This document shows positions 25,744-35,330 of a stretch of DNA of 64,000 nt, piece by piece. This DNA is from Sphingobium jiangsuense (lineage in GTDB: Bacteria > Pseudomonadota > Alphaproteobacteria > Sphingomonadales > Sphingomonadaceae): contig NZ_JACIDT010000001.1 of NCBI RefSeq assembly GCF_014196495.1, positions 248,001-312,000 of the forward strand, written 5' to 3'. Below the pieces are notes generated by a model. The model worked only from the letters and a program-made list of their open reading frames with translations. It ran no database searches and was not told where the DNA came from. A program made the position numbers and the translations under genes. Position 1 is the stretch's first letter, and every line of letters starts with the position of its first letter.

Positions 25744-26658
25744 TCAACTCGCCCCCACCACCACGCAGGCGGCGAACATCAGCAGCCCGGCGAAGCGGTT
25801 GGAGCGGAACTTGACCAGCGGGTCCATGCCGTCCGCTTCCTTCAGCGTGCCCACCTGCCAGCAGAGATGCGCCGCCATCGGCAGCAGCGCGGCCAGCGCC
25901 AGCGGCGTCGGGCGGATCAACCAGACCGCCCCGCCCCACAGCAGCAGCGCCGCCGCGTAGAACCCCGTCACCCCCGCGCGCACATGGGCGCCCATCGCCC
26001 GCGCGCTGGACTTGATGCCGACCAGCGCGTCGTCCTCGCGATCCTGCAACGCGTAGATGCTGTCATAGCCGATCACCCAACAGATGACGCCCGCATAGAG
26101 CAGCAGCCCCGCCGCATCGATGCCGCCGGTCATCTGCACCCAGCCGGTCGGCGCGGCCCAGCTGAACACCAGCCCCAGCCACGCCTGCGGCCACCAGGTA
26201 ATGCGTTTCATGAACGGATAGGCGGCGACCAGCACCAGGCTGGACAGCGCGACCACCTGCGCCTCGACCCGCAATTGCAGCAGCACGACGAGGCCGATCA
26301 GGCAGAGCAGCCCCAGCCACGCGCCCGCGAGCGTCATCGACACCGAGCCGCTGGCGAGCGGGCGGACGGCGGTGCGCGCGACCTGCCGGTCGAGGTCGCG
26401 GTCGACCATGTCGTTCCACACGCACCCCGCCCCGCGCATCGCGATGCTGCCGACGAGGAACCAGAGGATCATGTCCCATCGTTCGAGGCCGTTGCCCGCC
26501 AGCGCGATCGCCCAGGCGCCCGGCCAGAACAGCAGCCACCAGCCGATGGGGCGGTCGAACCGCGCCAGCAACGCCAGATCGCGCGCGCGGCGAGGCAGGC
26601 GGGCCATCAGCCCGTGCGCTTCGCTGTCGGGCACGACGAAGGGGGTAAGGTCGGTCAT
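25744..26658 (-). CDS. ubiA: 4-hydroxybenzoate polyprenyltransferase
   Basis: A 304-residue membrane prenyltransferase with about eight helices that attaches the polyprenyl tail to 4-hydroxybenzoate in ubiquinone synthesis. The first Asp-rich motif is in GCVWNDMVDRDLDRQVARTAVRP and the second in YALQDREDDALVGIKS, both Mg-diphosphate binding. RFDRPIGWWLLFWPGAW at the start is typical. It is a single gene, convergent with smc. Confidence 0.95.
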   Translation of the reverse strand: MTDLTPFVVPDSEAHGLMARLPRRARDLALLARFDRPIGWWLLFWPGAWAIALAGNGLERWDMILWFLVGSIAMRGAGCVWNDMVDRDLDRQVARTAVRPLASGSVSMTLAGAWLGLLCLIGLVVLLQLRVEAQVVALSSLVLVAAYPFMKRITWWPQAWLGLVFSWAAPTGWVQMTGGIDAAGLLLYAGVICWVIGYDSIYALQDREDDALVGIKSSARAMGAHVRAGVTGFYAAALLLWGGAVWLIRPTPLALAALLPMAAHLCWQVGTLKEADGMDPLVKFRSNRFAGLLMFAACVVVGAS

Positions 26659-26739
26659 GGAGGGTTAGTAGGCGATTTTGGCAGGGGATGGGAAGCGGGA
26701 ATGATTTGGCCGGATTTGGGGTGATCAGGCGACATCAAG

Positions 26740-26845
26740 CCCTTCCCCTTCAGGGGAGGGGTTGGGGTGGGGTTCTGCCTCGAATCCGGCACCTGCGCCT
26801 AGCGGCACGCCTCCATCCCTCGGTCCCTCTCCTAAAGGGGAGGGG
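26740..26845. repeat. Paired GC-rich palindromic element upstream of ubiA
   Basis: Two hairpins, CCCTTCCCC-TTCA-GGGGAGGGG (26740-26761) and a similar CCCTCTCC-TAAA-GGGGAGGGG (26825-26845), are separated by 63 bp. This is the layout of a REP pair. It lies between dnaE2 (ends at 26876) and the ubiA start. Confidence 0.55.
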
Positions 26846-26875
26846 AGGATTATCATTCGTCATCGGCAATCCCCC

Positions 26876-29800
26876 TCAATGGAAATCCCGCGAGCGGGGC
26901 AGCAGGCGGACGTTGCGCGGGTGGGTCGAGGTGCGTTTCGGGGGCAGGGTATCGGACGGAGCGGCAGGGGCCGGGATGCCGGTCAGCGCCCCCAGCGCGT
27001 CGGAACGGTCGAGGATGCGCGACGCCATCACATGGATCACCCCTTGGGGGCTGCGCTGCACCACGCCTTCGACCAGCATCAGCCGCGCCGCCATCACCTC
27101 CCGCCGGAAGCGCTCGAACCGGCGCGCCCACAACACGATATTGGCAATGCCGCCCTCATCTTCCAGCGTGAGGAAGATCGCATTGCCCTTGCCGGGGCGC
27201 TGGCGCACCAGCACCACGCCCGCGACGCGCACCCGCGCGCCGCCCTTGCACCCGCGCAGCGCCGCGCAGGAGGTGACGCCCTCCGCGTCGAAGAGCGGGC
27301 GCAGCAACGTCATCGGATGCTCCTTCAGCGAAAGGCGCGTCATCTGGTAATCGGCGACGACATGCTCGCCCAGCGTCATCGGGCGCAGCGCGACCGCCGG
27401 TTCCGGCCCCAGTTCCCGCGCCTGCATCGCGGCGAAGAGGGGAAGCTCCCCCTCCGGCGTGCGCCGCGCTTCCCACAGCGCCGCGCGCCGGTCCAGCCCC
27501 AGCGAGCGGCACGCGTCGGCATCGGCCAGCAGGCGCAGCGCGCGGGCGGGCAGGGCCGCGCGGCGCGCCAGCTCCTCGACGGTGCGGAACGGCCCAGCGG
27601 CGGCGCGGGCGGCGGTCATCGCCCCGGCCCAGTCCTCGCGAAAGCCGCCGATCTGCCTCAGCCCCAGCCGCAGCGCCAGCGCGCCGTCCGCCCGCCGCTC
27701 CAGCGTCGAATCCCAGTCGCTGCGATTGGCGTCGGCGGGGCGCACCTCCACCCCATGTTCGCGCGCGTCGCGCACCAGCTGGGCGGGCGCGTAGAAGCCC
27801 ATGGGCTGACTGTTCAGCAGCGCGCAGGCGAACACCGCCGGATGATGGCATTTGATCCACGCCGACACATAGACCAGCCGCGCGAAGCTCTGCGCATGGC
27901 TTTCGGGGAAGCCATAGCTGCCGAAGCCTTCGATCTGGCGGAAGCAGCGCTCGGCGAAATCCTTGTCATAGCCGCGCGCGACCATGCCGCCGACCATCTT
28001 CTCGCGGAAATTGTCGATGGTGCCGACATTGCGGAAGGTCGCCATCGCCCGCCGCAGACCGTTCGCCTCCTCGTCGGAGAAGCCGGCGGCGGTGATGGCG
28101 AGGTTCATCGCCTGCTCCTGAAAGATCGGCACGCCGTAGGTCTTGCCGAGCACATCGACCAGTTCGTCCTGCGGATAATCGGGACCGGGAGAAGGATATT
28201 CGGGTTTCTCCTTCCCCTCCCGCCGCCGCAGATAGGGATGCACCATGTCGCCTTCGATCGGGCCGGGGCGGACGATCGCCACCTGCACCACCAGATCGTA
28301 GAACTCGACCGGCCGCAGGCGCGGCAGCATGTTCATCTGCGCACGGCTCTCCACCTGAAACACGCCGATGCTGTCGCCCCGGCACAGCATCTCATAGACC
28401 GCCGGATCGTCGGCTTCGAGTTCCAGCCGCAACGAATGATCCCCCAGCCCGTGCAGCCGCATCAGGTCGAAGCTCTTGCGGATGCAGGTCAGCATGCCCA
28501 GCGCCAGCACATCCACCTTCATGATGCCGAGCGCGTCGATATCGTCCTTGTCCCATTCGATGAAGGTGCGGTCCTCCATCGCCGCATTGTGGATCGGCAC
28601 CGTCTCGTCGAGCCGCCCCTCGGTTAGCACGAAGCCGCCGACATGCTGCGACAGATGGCGCGGGAAGTTCACGAGCTGGCCCACGAAATGGTTGAGTCGG
28701 GCGATTTCCGGGTTGTCGGGATCGAACCCGCCCTCCCGCGCCCGTTTGCCGTCATGTTTCGATGCGTAGCTGCCCCAGACCGTGCCGGAAAGCCGCGCGG
28801 TCACATCCTCGCTCAGCCCCAGTGCCTTGCCGACCTCGCGCACCGCGCTGCGCGGGCGGTAATGGATGACGGTGGCGGCGATCCCGGCGCGTTCCCGCCC
28901 GTAGCGGCGATAGATATATTGCATCACCTCCTCGCGCCGCTCATGCTCGAAATCCACGTCGATATCGGGCGGCTCCTTGCGTTCGGACGACATGAAGCGG
29001 GAAAAGAGCAGGTCGTGGATCATCGGATCGACCGAGGTGACGCCCAGCAGGAAGCAGACGATGCTGTTCGCCGCGCTGCCCCGGCCCTGACAGAGTATCC
29101 CCTGGCTGCGCGCGAAGCGGACGATATCGTGCACGGTCAGGAAATAGCAGGCGTAATTCTGTTCGCGGATCAGCTTCAGCTCCTTGTCGATCAGGCCGCG
29201 CGCCTTGTCCGGCAGCACGTCGCCATAGCGCTTGCGCGCGGCCTCCATCACCAGATGCTCCAGCCATGGCTGCGGCTCCCACCCATAGGGCACCGGCTCG
29301 TGCGGATATTCGTAGCGCAGGTCGTCGAGCGAGAAGGCGATGCGGTCCATCAGCCGCCGCGTCTCCGCCAAGGCTTGCGGGCAGGCGGCGAACAGGCGCG
29401 CCATTTCGGCGGGGGGCTTCAGATGCCGCTCGGCATTGGCGAGGAGATCCCTGCCGGCAGAGCGGACCTCCCGATGCAGGCGGATGGCGGTCAGCACATC
29501 CTGCACCGGCCGCTGCTCCGGCGCGGCATAAAGCGCGTCATTGAGCGCGATCAGCGGCACCCCCGCCCGCACCGCCTGCGCCTGCGCGCGGGCGAGCAAC
29601 CGCGCGTCGCGCCCGGCCCGGTGCATCGCCGCGCCCAGCCAGACGCGGCCCGGCGCGGCATCCTGCAACCGGGCGAGCGTGGAACCGTCCGCACCGGGCA
29701 GAGCGATCAGCAGCAGGTCGTCGGCATATTCGATCAGGTCGGGCAGACCGAGGATGCAATCGCCTTTTTTCGCGCGCAGATTGCCCACCGTCAGCAGCCG

Positions 29801-30109
29801 CGTCAGCCTGCCCCAGCCGTGGCGCGTCGCGGGATAGGCGATGATGTCGCCGGTGCCGTCGGCAAAGCAGAGCCGCGCGCCCACCACAAGGCGGAAGCCA
29901 TCGGGCAGCAGCTTCTGCTCCTTCGCGTCGCGCATCGCGACATGGGCGCGCACCACGCCCGCCACCGTGTTGCGGTCGGCGATGCCGATGCCGCCCATGC
30001 CGAGCGAGATCGCAGTCAGCACCATTTCATGCGGGTGCGACGCGCCGCGCAGGAACGAGAAATTGGTCGCCGCCGCCAGTTCGGCGTAAAAGGGCGCCGA
30101 CGCGTTCAT
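26876..30109 (-). CDS. dnaE2: Error-prone DNA polymerase DnaE2 (ImuC)
   Basis: A 1077-residue C-family polymerase for lesion bypass. An N-terminal PHP domain (FSFLRGASHPHEMV) is followed by the catalytic palm with PPDIDVDFEHERREEVMQYI and GRGSAANSIVCFLLGVT, then a fingers/HhH region and an OB domain near the C-terminus (RVAGVVLVRQRPGKGNAIF). It is the third gene of the SOS mutasome imuA-imuB-dnaE2, with each gene overlapping the next by four bases. Confidence 0.96.
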   Translation of the reverse strand: MNASAPFYAELAAATNFSFLRGASHPHEMVLTAISLGMGGIGIADRNTVAGVVRAHVAMRDAKEQKLLPDGFRLVVGARLCFADGTGDIIAYPATRHGWGRLTRLLTVGNLRAKKGDCILGLPDLIEYADDLLLIALPGADGSTLARLQDAAPGRVWLGAAMHRAGRDARLLARAQAQAVRAGVPLIALNDALYAAPEQRPVQDVLTAIRLHREVRSAGRDLLANAERHLKPPAEMARLFAACPQALAETRRLMDRIAFSLDDLRYEYPHEPVPYGWEPQPWLEHLVMEAARKRYGDVLPDKARGLIDKELKLIREQNYACYFLTVHDIVRFARSQGILCQGRGSAANSIVCFLLGVTSVDPMIHDLLFSRFMSSERKEPPDIDVDFEHERREEVMQYIYRRYGRERAGIAATVIHYRPRSAVREVGKALGLSEDVTARLSGTVWGSYASKHDGKRAREGGFDPDNPEIARLNHFVGQLVNFPRHLSQHVGGFVLTEGRLDETVPIHNAAMEDRTFIEWDKDDIDALGIMKVDVLALGMLTCIRKSFDLMRLHGLGDHSLRLELEADDPAVYEMLCRGDSIGVFQVESRAQMNMLPRLRPVEFYDLVVQVAIVRPGPIEGDMVHPYLRRREGKEKPEYPSPGPDYPQDELVDVLGKTYGVPIFQEQAMNLAITAAGFSDEEANGLRRAMATFRNVGTIDNFREKMVGGMVARGYDKDFAERCFRQIEGFGSYGFPESHAQSFARLVYVSAWIKCHHPAVFACALLNSQPMGFYAPAQLVRDAREHGVEVRPADANRSDWDSTLERRADGALALRLGLRQIGGFREDWAGAMTAARAAAGPFRTVEELARRAALPARALRLLADADACRSLGLDRRAALWEARRTPEGELPLFAAMQARELGPEPAVALRPMTLGEHVVADYQMTRLSLKEHPMTLLRPLFDAEGVTSCAALRGCKGGARVRVAGVVLVRQRPGKGNAIFLTLEDEGGIANIVLWARRFERFRREVMAARLMLVEGVVQRSPQGVIHVMASRILDRSDALGALTGIPAPAAPSDTLPPKRTSTHPRNVRLLPRSRDFH

Positions 30110-31638
30110 GCGAACAGGCCGTGCACATACCAGCGCGGGTCGCTCGTCTCGCGCTCGTAAAGGCCGTGGCGGAACAGCCAGAAGCGGTGGCCGCTGTCCG
30201 CCTCCGCCCGGTAATAGTCGCGGGAGAGGCCGGGATTGCCGTCATGCCCGTCCGCGCGCCGCCACCATTCCGGCGCGATCCGCTCCGGCCCTTCCTGCCG
30301 CACGATGCGCCATGCCCGGTCCCGCCAGCGGAAAAGGCGCGGCGGGCCGTCGGGGACGGAGGCCAGCACCTCCACCTGCTGCGGCGGATCGAGCAGCAGC
30401 AGCGGCCGCGTGGGCGGCTCCCCCGCTTGCGGCGGCGGCGGATCGAACGGCGTTTCCGCGCGATAGGGGGCGAGATGCCCGGCCCGTTCCGGCACATGGC
30501 TGTCCTCCCCGGCGAGGCGCAGGATCGCGCCCGCGCCATGGCGCACCGCCAGCCGATCGAGCAGCGCCGCCATATCCCGCTCCGCCGGGTCCGCCTCCTG
30601 CGTCAGGCCCTGCTGCCGCTCCTCCAGCCGGTCGGCCCTCGGCACGACAAGGTCGATGCTGTCATAGCCGAAGCCGGGGTCGAGCGGATCGGCGAGGCTG
30701 TCGATCCTTTCCCGCAGCAGGCGCAGCAGCAGCGCCGGATCGCGCGTCGGCGCGCCGGTTTCGACGGTGAGGCGCGCGACATGGCCGTCGCTGCGGTGGA
30801 GGCGCACGGCAAAGGCGCGCCCGCCCTCGCCGCGCCGCGCCAGCAGCAGCGCCGCCTGCCCGGCCAGCGCCTCGATCGCATCGAGCACGTCGCCGGTGCG
30901 GCCGACCGGCTCGGCAAAGCGCATCTCCGCCCGCACCGGATCGGGCGGGCGGTGGGGCGTCATCGGCTTGCCCTCTTCGCCCGCCAGCCGCGCGAGCAGG
31001 CGCACCAGCTCCGCCCCGAAACGCGCGGCGAGCGGCGCGGAGGGCTGCGCCATCAACTCGCCCAGCGTGCGGAAGCCCGCGCGGGCGAGCGCGACGCGCA
31101 CATCCTCCCCGGCCGCCAGTGCCTCTATGGGGAGCGCGCGCACATCCTCGCCGCCGAAGCGCGCCAGCGCCAGCGCCGCCTCGCCCGTTGCGGCAAGCGC
31201 GACCCGCACGCTCAGCCCCAGCGCCCCGACCCGCCGCGCCGCTTCCGCGCGCAGGGCCTCCTTCCCGCCGAAAAGATGCGCGCAGCCGGTCATGTCGCAC
31301 AGCACGCCGGCGGGCGGATCGGGCGCGGCCATCGGCGTGAAATCGCCGCACAGCCGCACCACCTTGCCGAGCAGCGCGGCGTCGGCCTCCGGCGCATGAG
31401 GCAGCGAGACCAGTTCCGGCACGCGCGCCCGCGCATCGGCCAGCGGCAGCCCCGGCGTCAGGCCGAGCCGGGCCGCCCGCCGGTCCACCGCCACCAGCCG
31501 CAGCGCGCCACGCTGCTTCTCGATCAGGGCGAAGGGGACATCGGGCGCCACCGCCTGCGCCAGCAGCGCCCGTTCGGACGGCAGCCACGGCAGGAACAGC
31601 GCCATGTGGAGCGGGGCGGAAGCGAGGGGCATCATCAT
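30106..31638 (-). CDS. imuB: ImuB, catalytically inactive Y-family polymerase homologue
   Basis: A 510-residue Y-family-like protein that serves as the hub linking ImuA, DnaE2 and the beta clamp. The usual N-terminal catalytic DxD motif is replaced by LFLPWLPSERALL, as in known ImuB proteins, so no polymerase activity is expected. LGLTPGLPLADARARVPEL and LPIEALAAGEDVRVALARAGF correspond to palm and HhH parts. It overlaps dnaE2 and imuA by ATGA. The start run MMM allows several equivalent initiation codons. Confidence 0.92.
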   Translation of the reverse strand: MMMPLASAPLHMALFLPWLPSERALLAQAVAPDVPFALIEKQRGALRLVAVDRRAARLGLTPGLPLADARARVPELVSLPHAPEADAALLGKVVRLCGDFTPMAAPDPPAGVLCDMTGCAHLFGGKEALRAEAARRVGALGLSVRVALAATGEAALALARFGGEDVRALPIEALAAGEDVRVALARAGFRTLGELMAQPSAPLAARFGAELVRLLARLAGEEGKPMTPHRPPDPVRAEMRFAEPVGRTGDVLDAIEALAGQAALLLARRGEGGRAFAVRLHRSDGHVARLTVETGAPTRDPALLLRLLRERIDSLADPLDPGFGYDSIDLVVPRADRLEERQQGLTQEADPAERDMAALLDRLAVRHGAGAILRLAGEDSHVPERAGHLAPYRAETPFDPPPPQAGEPPTRPLLLLDPPQQVEVLASVPDGPPRLFRWRDRAWRIVRQEGPERIAPEWWRRADGHDGNPGLSRDYYRAEADSGHRFWLFRHGLYERETSDPRWYVHGLFA

Positions 31639-32417
31639 CCCGCCTCCCGCCAGTCATTGGCGGCGACGGGGTGGAAAGGCCGGGATGCGGGCGCCTGCCC
31701 ATCTTCCCGCCCTTGCGCATCGCAGAACAGGCCGCCGTCCCGATCCCATGCGAGGGTGCAGGCAAGGCCGTCCCGCCCGCCGCGATGACGCAGCAAGGTC
31801 AGGGCGAAGGCCGGGGCGTCGGGCATATTCCCCTCCCGCGCGGGGGAAGGGGCCGCCGCGACCTCCCATCGGCTGTGCGCTGCGCTGGGGGCGGGTCGCG
31901 CGCCGCCGCGCGCCAGCAGCACCATCGTCCCCGTCTCTTCCGCCGCCAGAGCAAGACGGCGGCTGGCCGTGAGGTCGAGCAACGGGCACGGTCCCTGCAT
32001 GTCCAGCAGCACCACGCCCGGCGCGCCCGAACGGACGGCATCCAGCCCGGCGCGCAGCAGCGCCTTGCCGTCGGGCAGCAGCAGCAGCGTCAGCTGCCGG
32101 GGCGAGAGCCCCAGTTCCGCCAGCCCCGGCCCATAAGGCAGCGCCCGCGCGGCGGGCCCCTTCGACAGGCGCAGCCAGAGCAGCGGACGGCCATCCTGCG
32201 CCTGCCTGCGCGCGGCCACGCCCAGCGCGAAGCCGAGCGCGCTGATGCCGTCCTCGCCCCGCGCCGCGTAGAATTCGTGCAGCCCGTCGCCCTTCAGCCC
32301 GCCGCCAAGCTCCGCATCCACCCGCTCCGCGCCCAGCGCCAGCAGGACGGAAGGCACGGGGGCACCCGCCCCCCGCTTATCCTTCGATGGGATCGCCAGA
32401 ATCGAATCGCTGCGCAT
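31635..32417 (-). CDS. imuA: ImuA, SOS mutasome accessory protein
   Basis: A 260-residue RecA/SulA-like protein, first gene of the damage-inducible mutasome. LGGGLKGDGLHEFYAARGEDGISALGFALG and PLLWLRLSKG are typical of ImuA. The Walker A is degenerate. A perfect LexA box starts three bases upstream of the ATG (between it and the box lie only two bases), so translation probably begins on a very short or leaderless transcript. Confidence 0.9.
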   Translation of the reverse strand: MRSDSILAIPSKDKRGAGAPVPSVLLALGAERVDAELGGGLKGDGLHEFYAARGEDGISALGFALGVAARRQAQDGRPLLWLRLSKGPAARALPYGPGLAELGLSPRQLTLLLLPDGKALLRAGLDAVRSGAPGVVLLDMQGPCPLLDLTASRRLALAAEETGTMVLLARGGARPAPSAAHSRWEVAAAPSPAREGNMPDAPAFALTLLRHRGGRDGLACTLAWDRDGGLFCDAQGREDGQAPASRPFHPVAANDWREAG

Positions 32418-32419
32418 AT

Positions 32420-32434
32420 GTTCACTTTATGTTC
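32420..32434 (-). promoter_or_regulatory. LexA (SOS) box of the imuA operon
   Basis: GTTC-ACTTTAT-GTTC matches the alphaproteobacterial LexA site GTTC-N7-GTTC exactly. It directly abuts the imuA ATG (32415-32417 on the complement). No other such box was noticed in the window. Confidence 0.85.
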
Positions 32435-32573
32435 TAATGCACGAAAGAACCAGAGAGCAGAAAGACCGATCGGATCAATCGATGACAAGAGCGTCATCCT
32501 CTGCCGAATTTTCGGGAGTCGCGCGCACCGTTCAGGGAACATACACTCTTCCCCTATAAGGGACGGATTCGAC

Positions 32574-33566
32574 ATGACGCGCGCGCTCATCACCATCGAC
32601 ACCGAATTGTCCGCCGGACGGCAGGCGCAGGGCATGGCCGTCGATGCCAATTACGACAGCAGCTTCGCCGGGTTGATCGACGGAAAAAGCTTCGGCGTCG
32701 GCTGGCTGATGGAGCGCATGGCCGCCCATGGGATAAAAGGCGTGTTCATGGTCGATCCCATGCCCGGCCTCGTCCACGGCCCCGAAATCGTCGAGCGCAT
32801 GGTGCAGCCGATCCTGGCGGGCGGCCATGACGTGCAGCTCCATATCCACACCGAATGGCTGGAATGGGCGAAGGAGTCGCCGGTCGAAGGCCGCACCGGA
32901 CGCAATATCGGCGATTTCTCGCTGGAGGATCAGGTGGCGCTGATCGGCTGGGCGCGCGATGCGCTGGTGCGGGCGGGGGCGCCTGCGCCCAACGCGTTCC
33001 GCGCGGGCAATTTCGGCGCCAATGACGATACGCTGCGCGCGCTGGAACGGCTCGGCCTGCAATGGGACAGCAGCTTCAACGCCGATTATGCCGGACGCGA
33101 ATGCCGCATCGCCCTGCCCCGCGCGATGATCGACCCCGTGCTGGCGGGCCGCGTGGCCGAGGCGCCCGTCGCCGGCATATTCGACCGGCCCGGCCATTTC
33201 CGCCCGGCGCAGATCTGCGCACTGTCCGCCGCCGAGATGGTGCAGGCGCTGGACCATGCCGCCGCCACCGGCGCGCACAGCTTCGTCACCGTCACCCACA
33301 GCTTCGAGATGATGTCGCGCGACCGCACCCGTCCCAATCTGGCGGTGATGAAGCGATGCGAGGCGCTGTGCCGCGCCATCGCCGACCATCCGGGGGTGCG
33401 CCCCGCGCTGTTCGCCGACCTGCCCGTCCCCCCCGCGCGGGACGGGATAAGGGAGGGAGCCGGGCTGCCGACGCGCCTTCCCCCCAACCGGCTGCGCACC
33501 TGGTCGCGCATGGCGCAGCAGGCCTGGGCCAATTGGCGGTACGAAAGGGCGCTGCCGCTTTTATGA
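32574..33566 (+). CDS. Polysaccharide deacetylase-like (NodB-fold) protein
   Basis: A 330-residue protein related to polysaccharide deacetylases. ALITIDTELSAG takes the place of the TFDDG metal motif. LHIHTEW supplies the histidines of motif 2, and FRAGNFGANDDTLRALERLG resembles motif 3. The last 40 residues are Pro/Arg-rich. No signal peptide is present, so it would act in the cytoplasm or be recruited to the membrane. ATG 32574 follows AAGGGA (32558-32563). It overlaps the ATP-grasp gene by four bases. The substrate is unknown. Confidence 0.78.
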   Translation: MTRALITIDTELSAGRQAQGMAVDANYDSSFAGLIDGKSFGVGWLMERMAAHGIKGVFMVDPMPGLVHGPEIVERMVQPILAGGHDVQLHIHTEWLEWAKESPVEGRTGRNIGDFSLEDQVALIGWARDALVRAGAPAPNAFRAGNFGANDDTLRALERLGLQWDSSFNADYAGRECRIALPRAMIDPVLAGRVAEAPVAGIFDRPGHFRPAQICALSAAEMVQALDHAAATGAHSFVTVTHSFEMMSRDRTRPNLAVMKRCEALCRAIADHPGVRPALFADLPVPPARDGIREGAGLPTRLPPNRLRTWSRMAQQAWANWRYERALPLL

Positions 33567-34801
33567 AAGCCTCCCCCTCCCTCCCCCCGGCGATCGTGCT
33601 GGGGGGAGATTCCGCGATCGCGCTGACGGTCATCCGCGAGCTGGGGCGTCATGGCGTGCCGGTTATCGCCGTCGACCAGGCCGCCCATGCGCTCGCCCGC
33701 CGGTCCCGCTTCGTCCGGCAATTCGTCCAGCCCCCGGCGGACGGCACGCCGCTGGAGCAATGGCTGCCGCCTCTCATCCGGCAGAGCGGCGCGAAAGTGC
33801 TGTTCGCCATCGGCGAAAAGACGCTGCTCAACCTGTCGGAGCTGCCCGACATCATCGACGGCTGCCGCATATCGACGCCGCGCCGGGATCAGCTCGCCGT
33901 CGTTCTCGACAAGACCCGCACGCTGGAGATTGCGCGGGCGCTCGGCCTGTCGACCCCCGATTGCTGGCAACCCCGCAAGGGCGAGGATTTCGCGGCGGAG
34001 GCGGCCGGGCTGAGCTATCCGGCGGTGCTGAAATGGAGCGACCCGCCCGCCATCTGGGCGCTGCTCAAGGATGCGGGCCTGCCCTTCCTCAAGGCCGAAT
34101 ATGCCGAGGACTCGCAGGGATTGCTCGGCCTGCTGTCCCGCTATGACGCGCTCGGCCGATGGCCGATGGTGCAGAGCTGGTGCGGCGGATACGGCATGGG
34201 GCAGATGCTGCTGATGGAACAGGGCCGCGCGCTGCTGCGCTTCCAGCACCGGCGGCTGCGCGAATATCCGGCGACCGGCGGCATATCGACGCTGTGCGCC
34301 GCCGTGCCGCCGGGCGAACATGCCGAACAGATGCGCCTGTCCGAGGCGCTGCTCGCCGCGCTCGGCTGGCGGGGCAGCGCGATGGTCGAATATCGCCATG
34401 ATCCCGAAACCGGCCGCTACTGGCTGATGGAGGTCAACGGCCGCTTCTGGGGCAGCATGGCGCTGGCCAGCCAGTGCGGCGTCTGCTTCGCGTGGGAGGA
34501 ATATCGCCGCGCGCTCGACCCCGACGCCGAGGAAGCGCCGCAGCCGCCCTATCCGCCACGCCGCGCCCGCTTCGTCGTGCCCGACACCAAGAGGCTGGCG
34601 CGGATCTGGCGATCCCCGGCATCGGGCGCCCTGTCCGGCCGCGCGCGCTTCAGCCGCTGGCGCGAGACGCTGTCCTACCTCTCGGACTTCTTCGACCGCG
34701 CGACCGGCTATTATATCTGGGACCGGAACGATCCGATGCCGTTCTTCACCGACATGCTGGCGATCCTCAGGCGCGAACGGCACCGGGATAGCGCCGCCTG
34801 A
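33563..34801 (+). CDS. ATP-grasp domain ligase, unknown substrate
   Basis: A 412-residue ATP-grasp enzyme. AIVLGGDSAIALTVIRELGRHGVPV forms the pre-ATP-grasp Rossmann part. LSYPAVLKW carries the ATP-binding lysine, and YWLMEVNGRFWGSM is the ExNxR metal site. ATP-grasp ligases join a carboxylate to an amine or thiol through an acyl phosphate. The C-terminal 90 residues are Arg/Tyr-rich and unassigned. It is coupled to the deacetylase-like gene. Its 3' end overlaps the convergent phosphatase gene by 35 bp. Confidence 0.82.
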   Translation: MKASPSLPPAIVLGGDSAIALTVIRELGRHGVPVIAVDQAAHALARRSRFVRQFVQPPADGTPLEQWLPPLIRQSGAKVLFAIGEKTLLNLSELPDIIDGCRISTPRRDQLAVVLDKTRTLEIARALGLSTPDCWQPRKGEDFAAEAAGLSYPAVLKWSDPPAIWALLKDAGLPFLKAEYAEDSQGLLGLLSRYDALGRWPMVQSWCGGYGMGQMLLMEQGRALLRFQHRRLREYPATGGISTLCAAVPPGEHAEQMRLSEALLAALGWRGSAMVEYRHDPETGRYWLMEVNGRFWGSMALASQCGVCFAWEEYRRALDPDAEEAPQPPYPPRRARFVVPDTKRLARIWRSPASGALSGRARFSRWRETLSYLSDFFDRATGYYIWDRNDPMPFFTDMLAILRRERHRDSAA

Positions 34802-35330
34802 GCACCGGTATCGCGCTTTCGATCCGGCGCAGGCAGGCGAGGGTATAGGCGTCGCTCAGCCGATAGGGGTCGTGCAGATGCGGCACCGGCGGGCGGCAGT
34901 GCAGGCCCAGCAGGCCGCGCGGCAGAGGCGCGAACCGGGGATGCCGCGCCAGCAGGCGCAGGTGGCGGGTCTCCATCGCCAGCAGCAGGTCGCCGTCCAG
35001 CGGCTCATAATCCTCCTGCGCGGTGGAAAGATGCGCGGAAAGATCGTGCCCCCGGCCGGCCGCGAGCGCCGCGAGCGGCGGATGGGCGGGCTTGCCGCTC
35101 GCCGTCGACAGGCCGAAGGACGCCGCCGCCATACCCGCGTCGCGCGCCAGCCTTTCGGCAAAGGCGCTGCGGCAGATATTGCCGTGGCAGACGAACACCA
35201 GCCGCCGCACCTGCTCCGGCTCGCCCGCCCGGACGGCCCCCAGCCCCAATCCCAGCTCGGCATAGGCCAGCGTCAGGCGGACAAGGCCGCGCGCCGTTCC
35301 GAAGCGGGAGGAGAGGAAGCTGTCGCGCAC
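34767..35330 (-). CDS. Low-molecular-weight protein tyrosine phosphatase-like protein
   Basis: A 187-residue protein with the P-loop VCHGNICRSAFAE (Cys-x5-Arg) and a DPYRLSD loop that may supply the general acid. This family often dephosphorylates tyrosine kinases controlling capsule or exopolysaccharide export. GTG 35330, eight bases after AGGA on the minus strand, is preferred over ATG 35411, whose extra N-terminus does not look like protein. It is convergent with, and overlaps, the ATP-grasp gene. The shared genomic spot suggests a cell-surface glycan role. Confidence 0.75.
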   Translation of the reverse strand: MRDSFLSSRFGTARGLVRLTLAYAELGLGLGAVRAGEPEQVRRLVFVCHGNICRSAFAERLARDAGMAAASFGLSTASGKPAHPPLAALAAGRGHDLSAHLSTAQEDYEPLDGDLLLAMETRHLRLLARHPRFAPLPRGLLGLHCRPPVPHLHDPYRLSDAYTLACLRRIESAIPVLRRRYPGAVRA

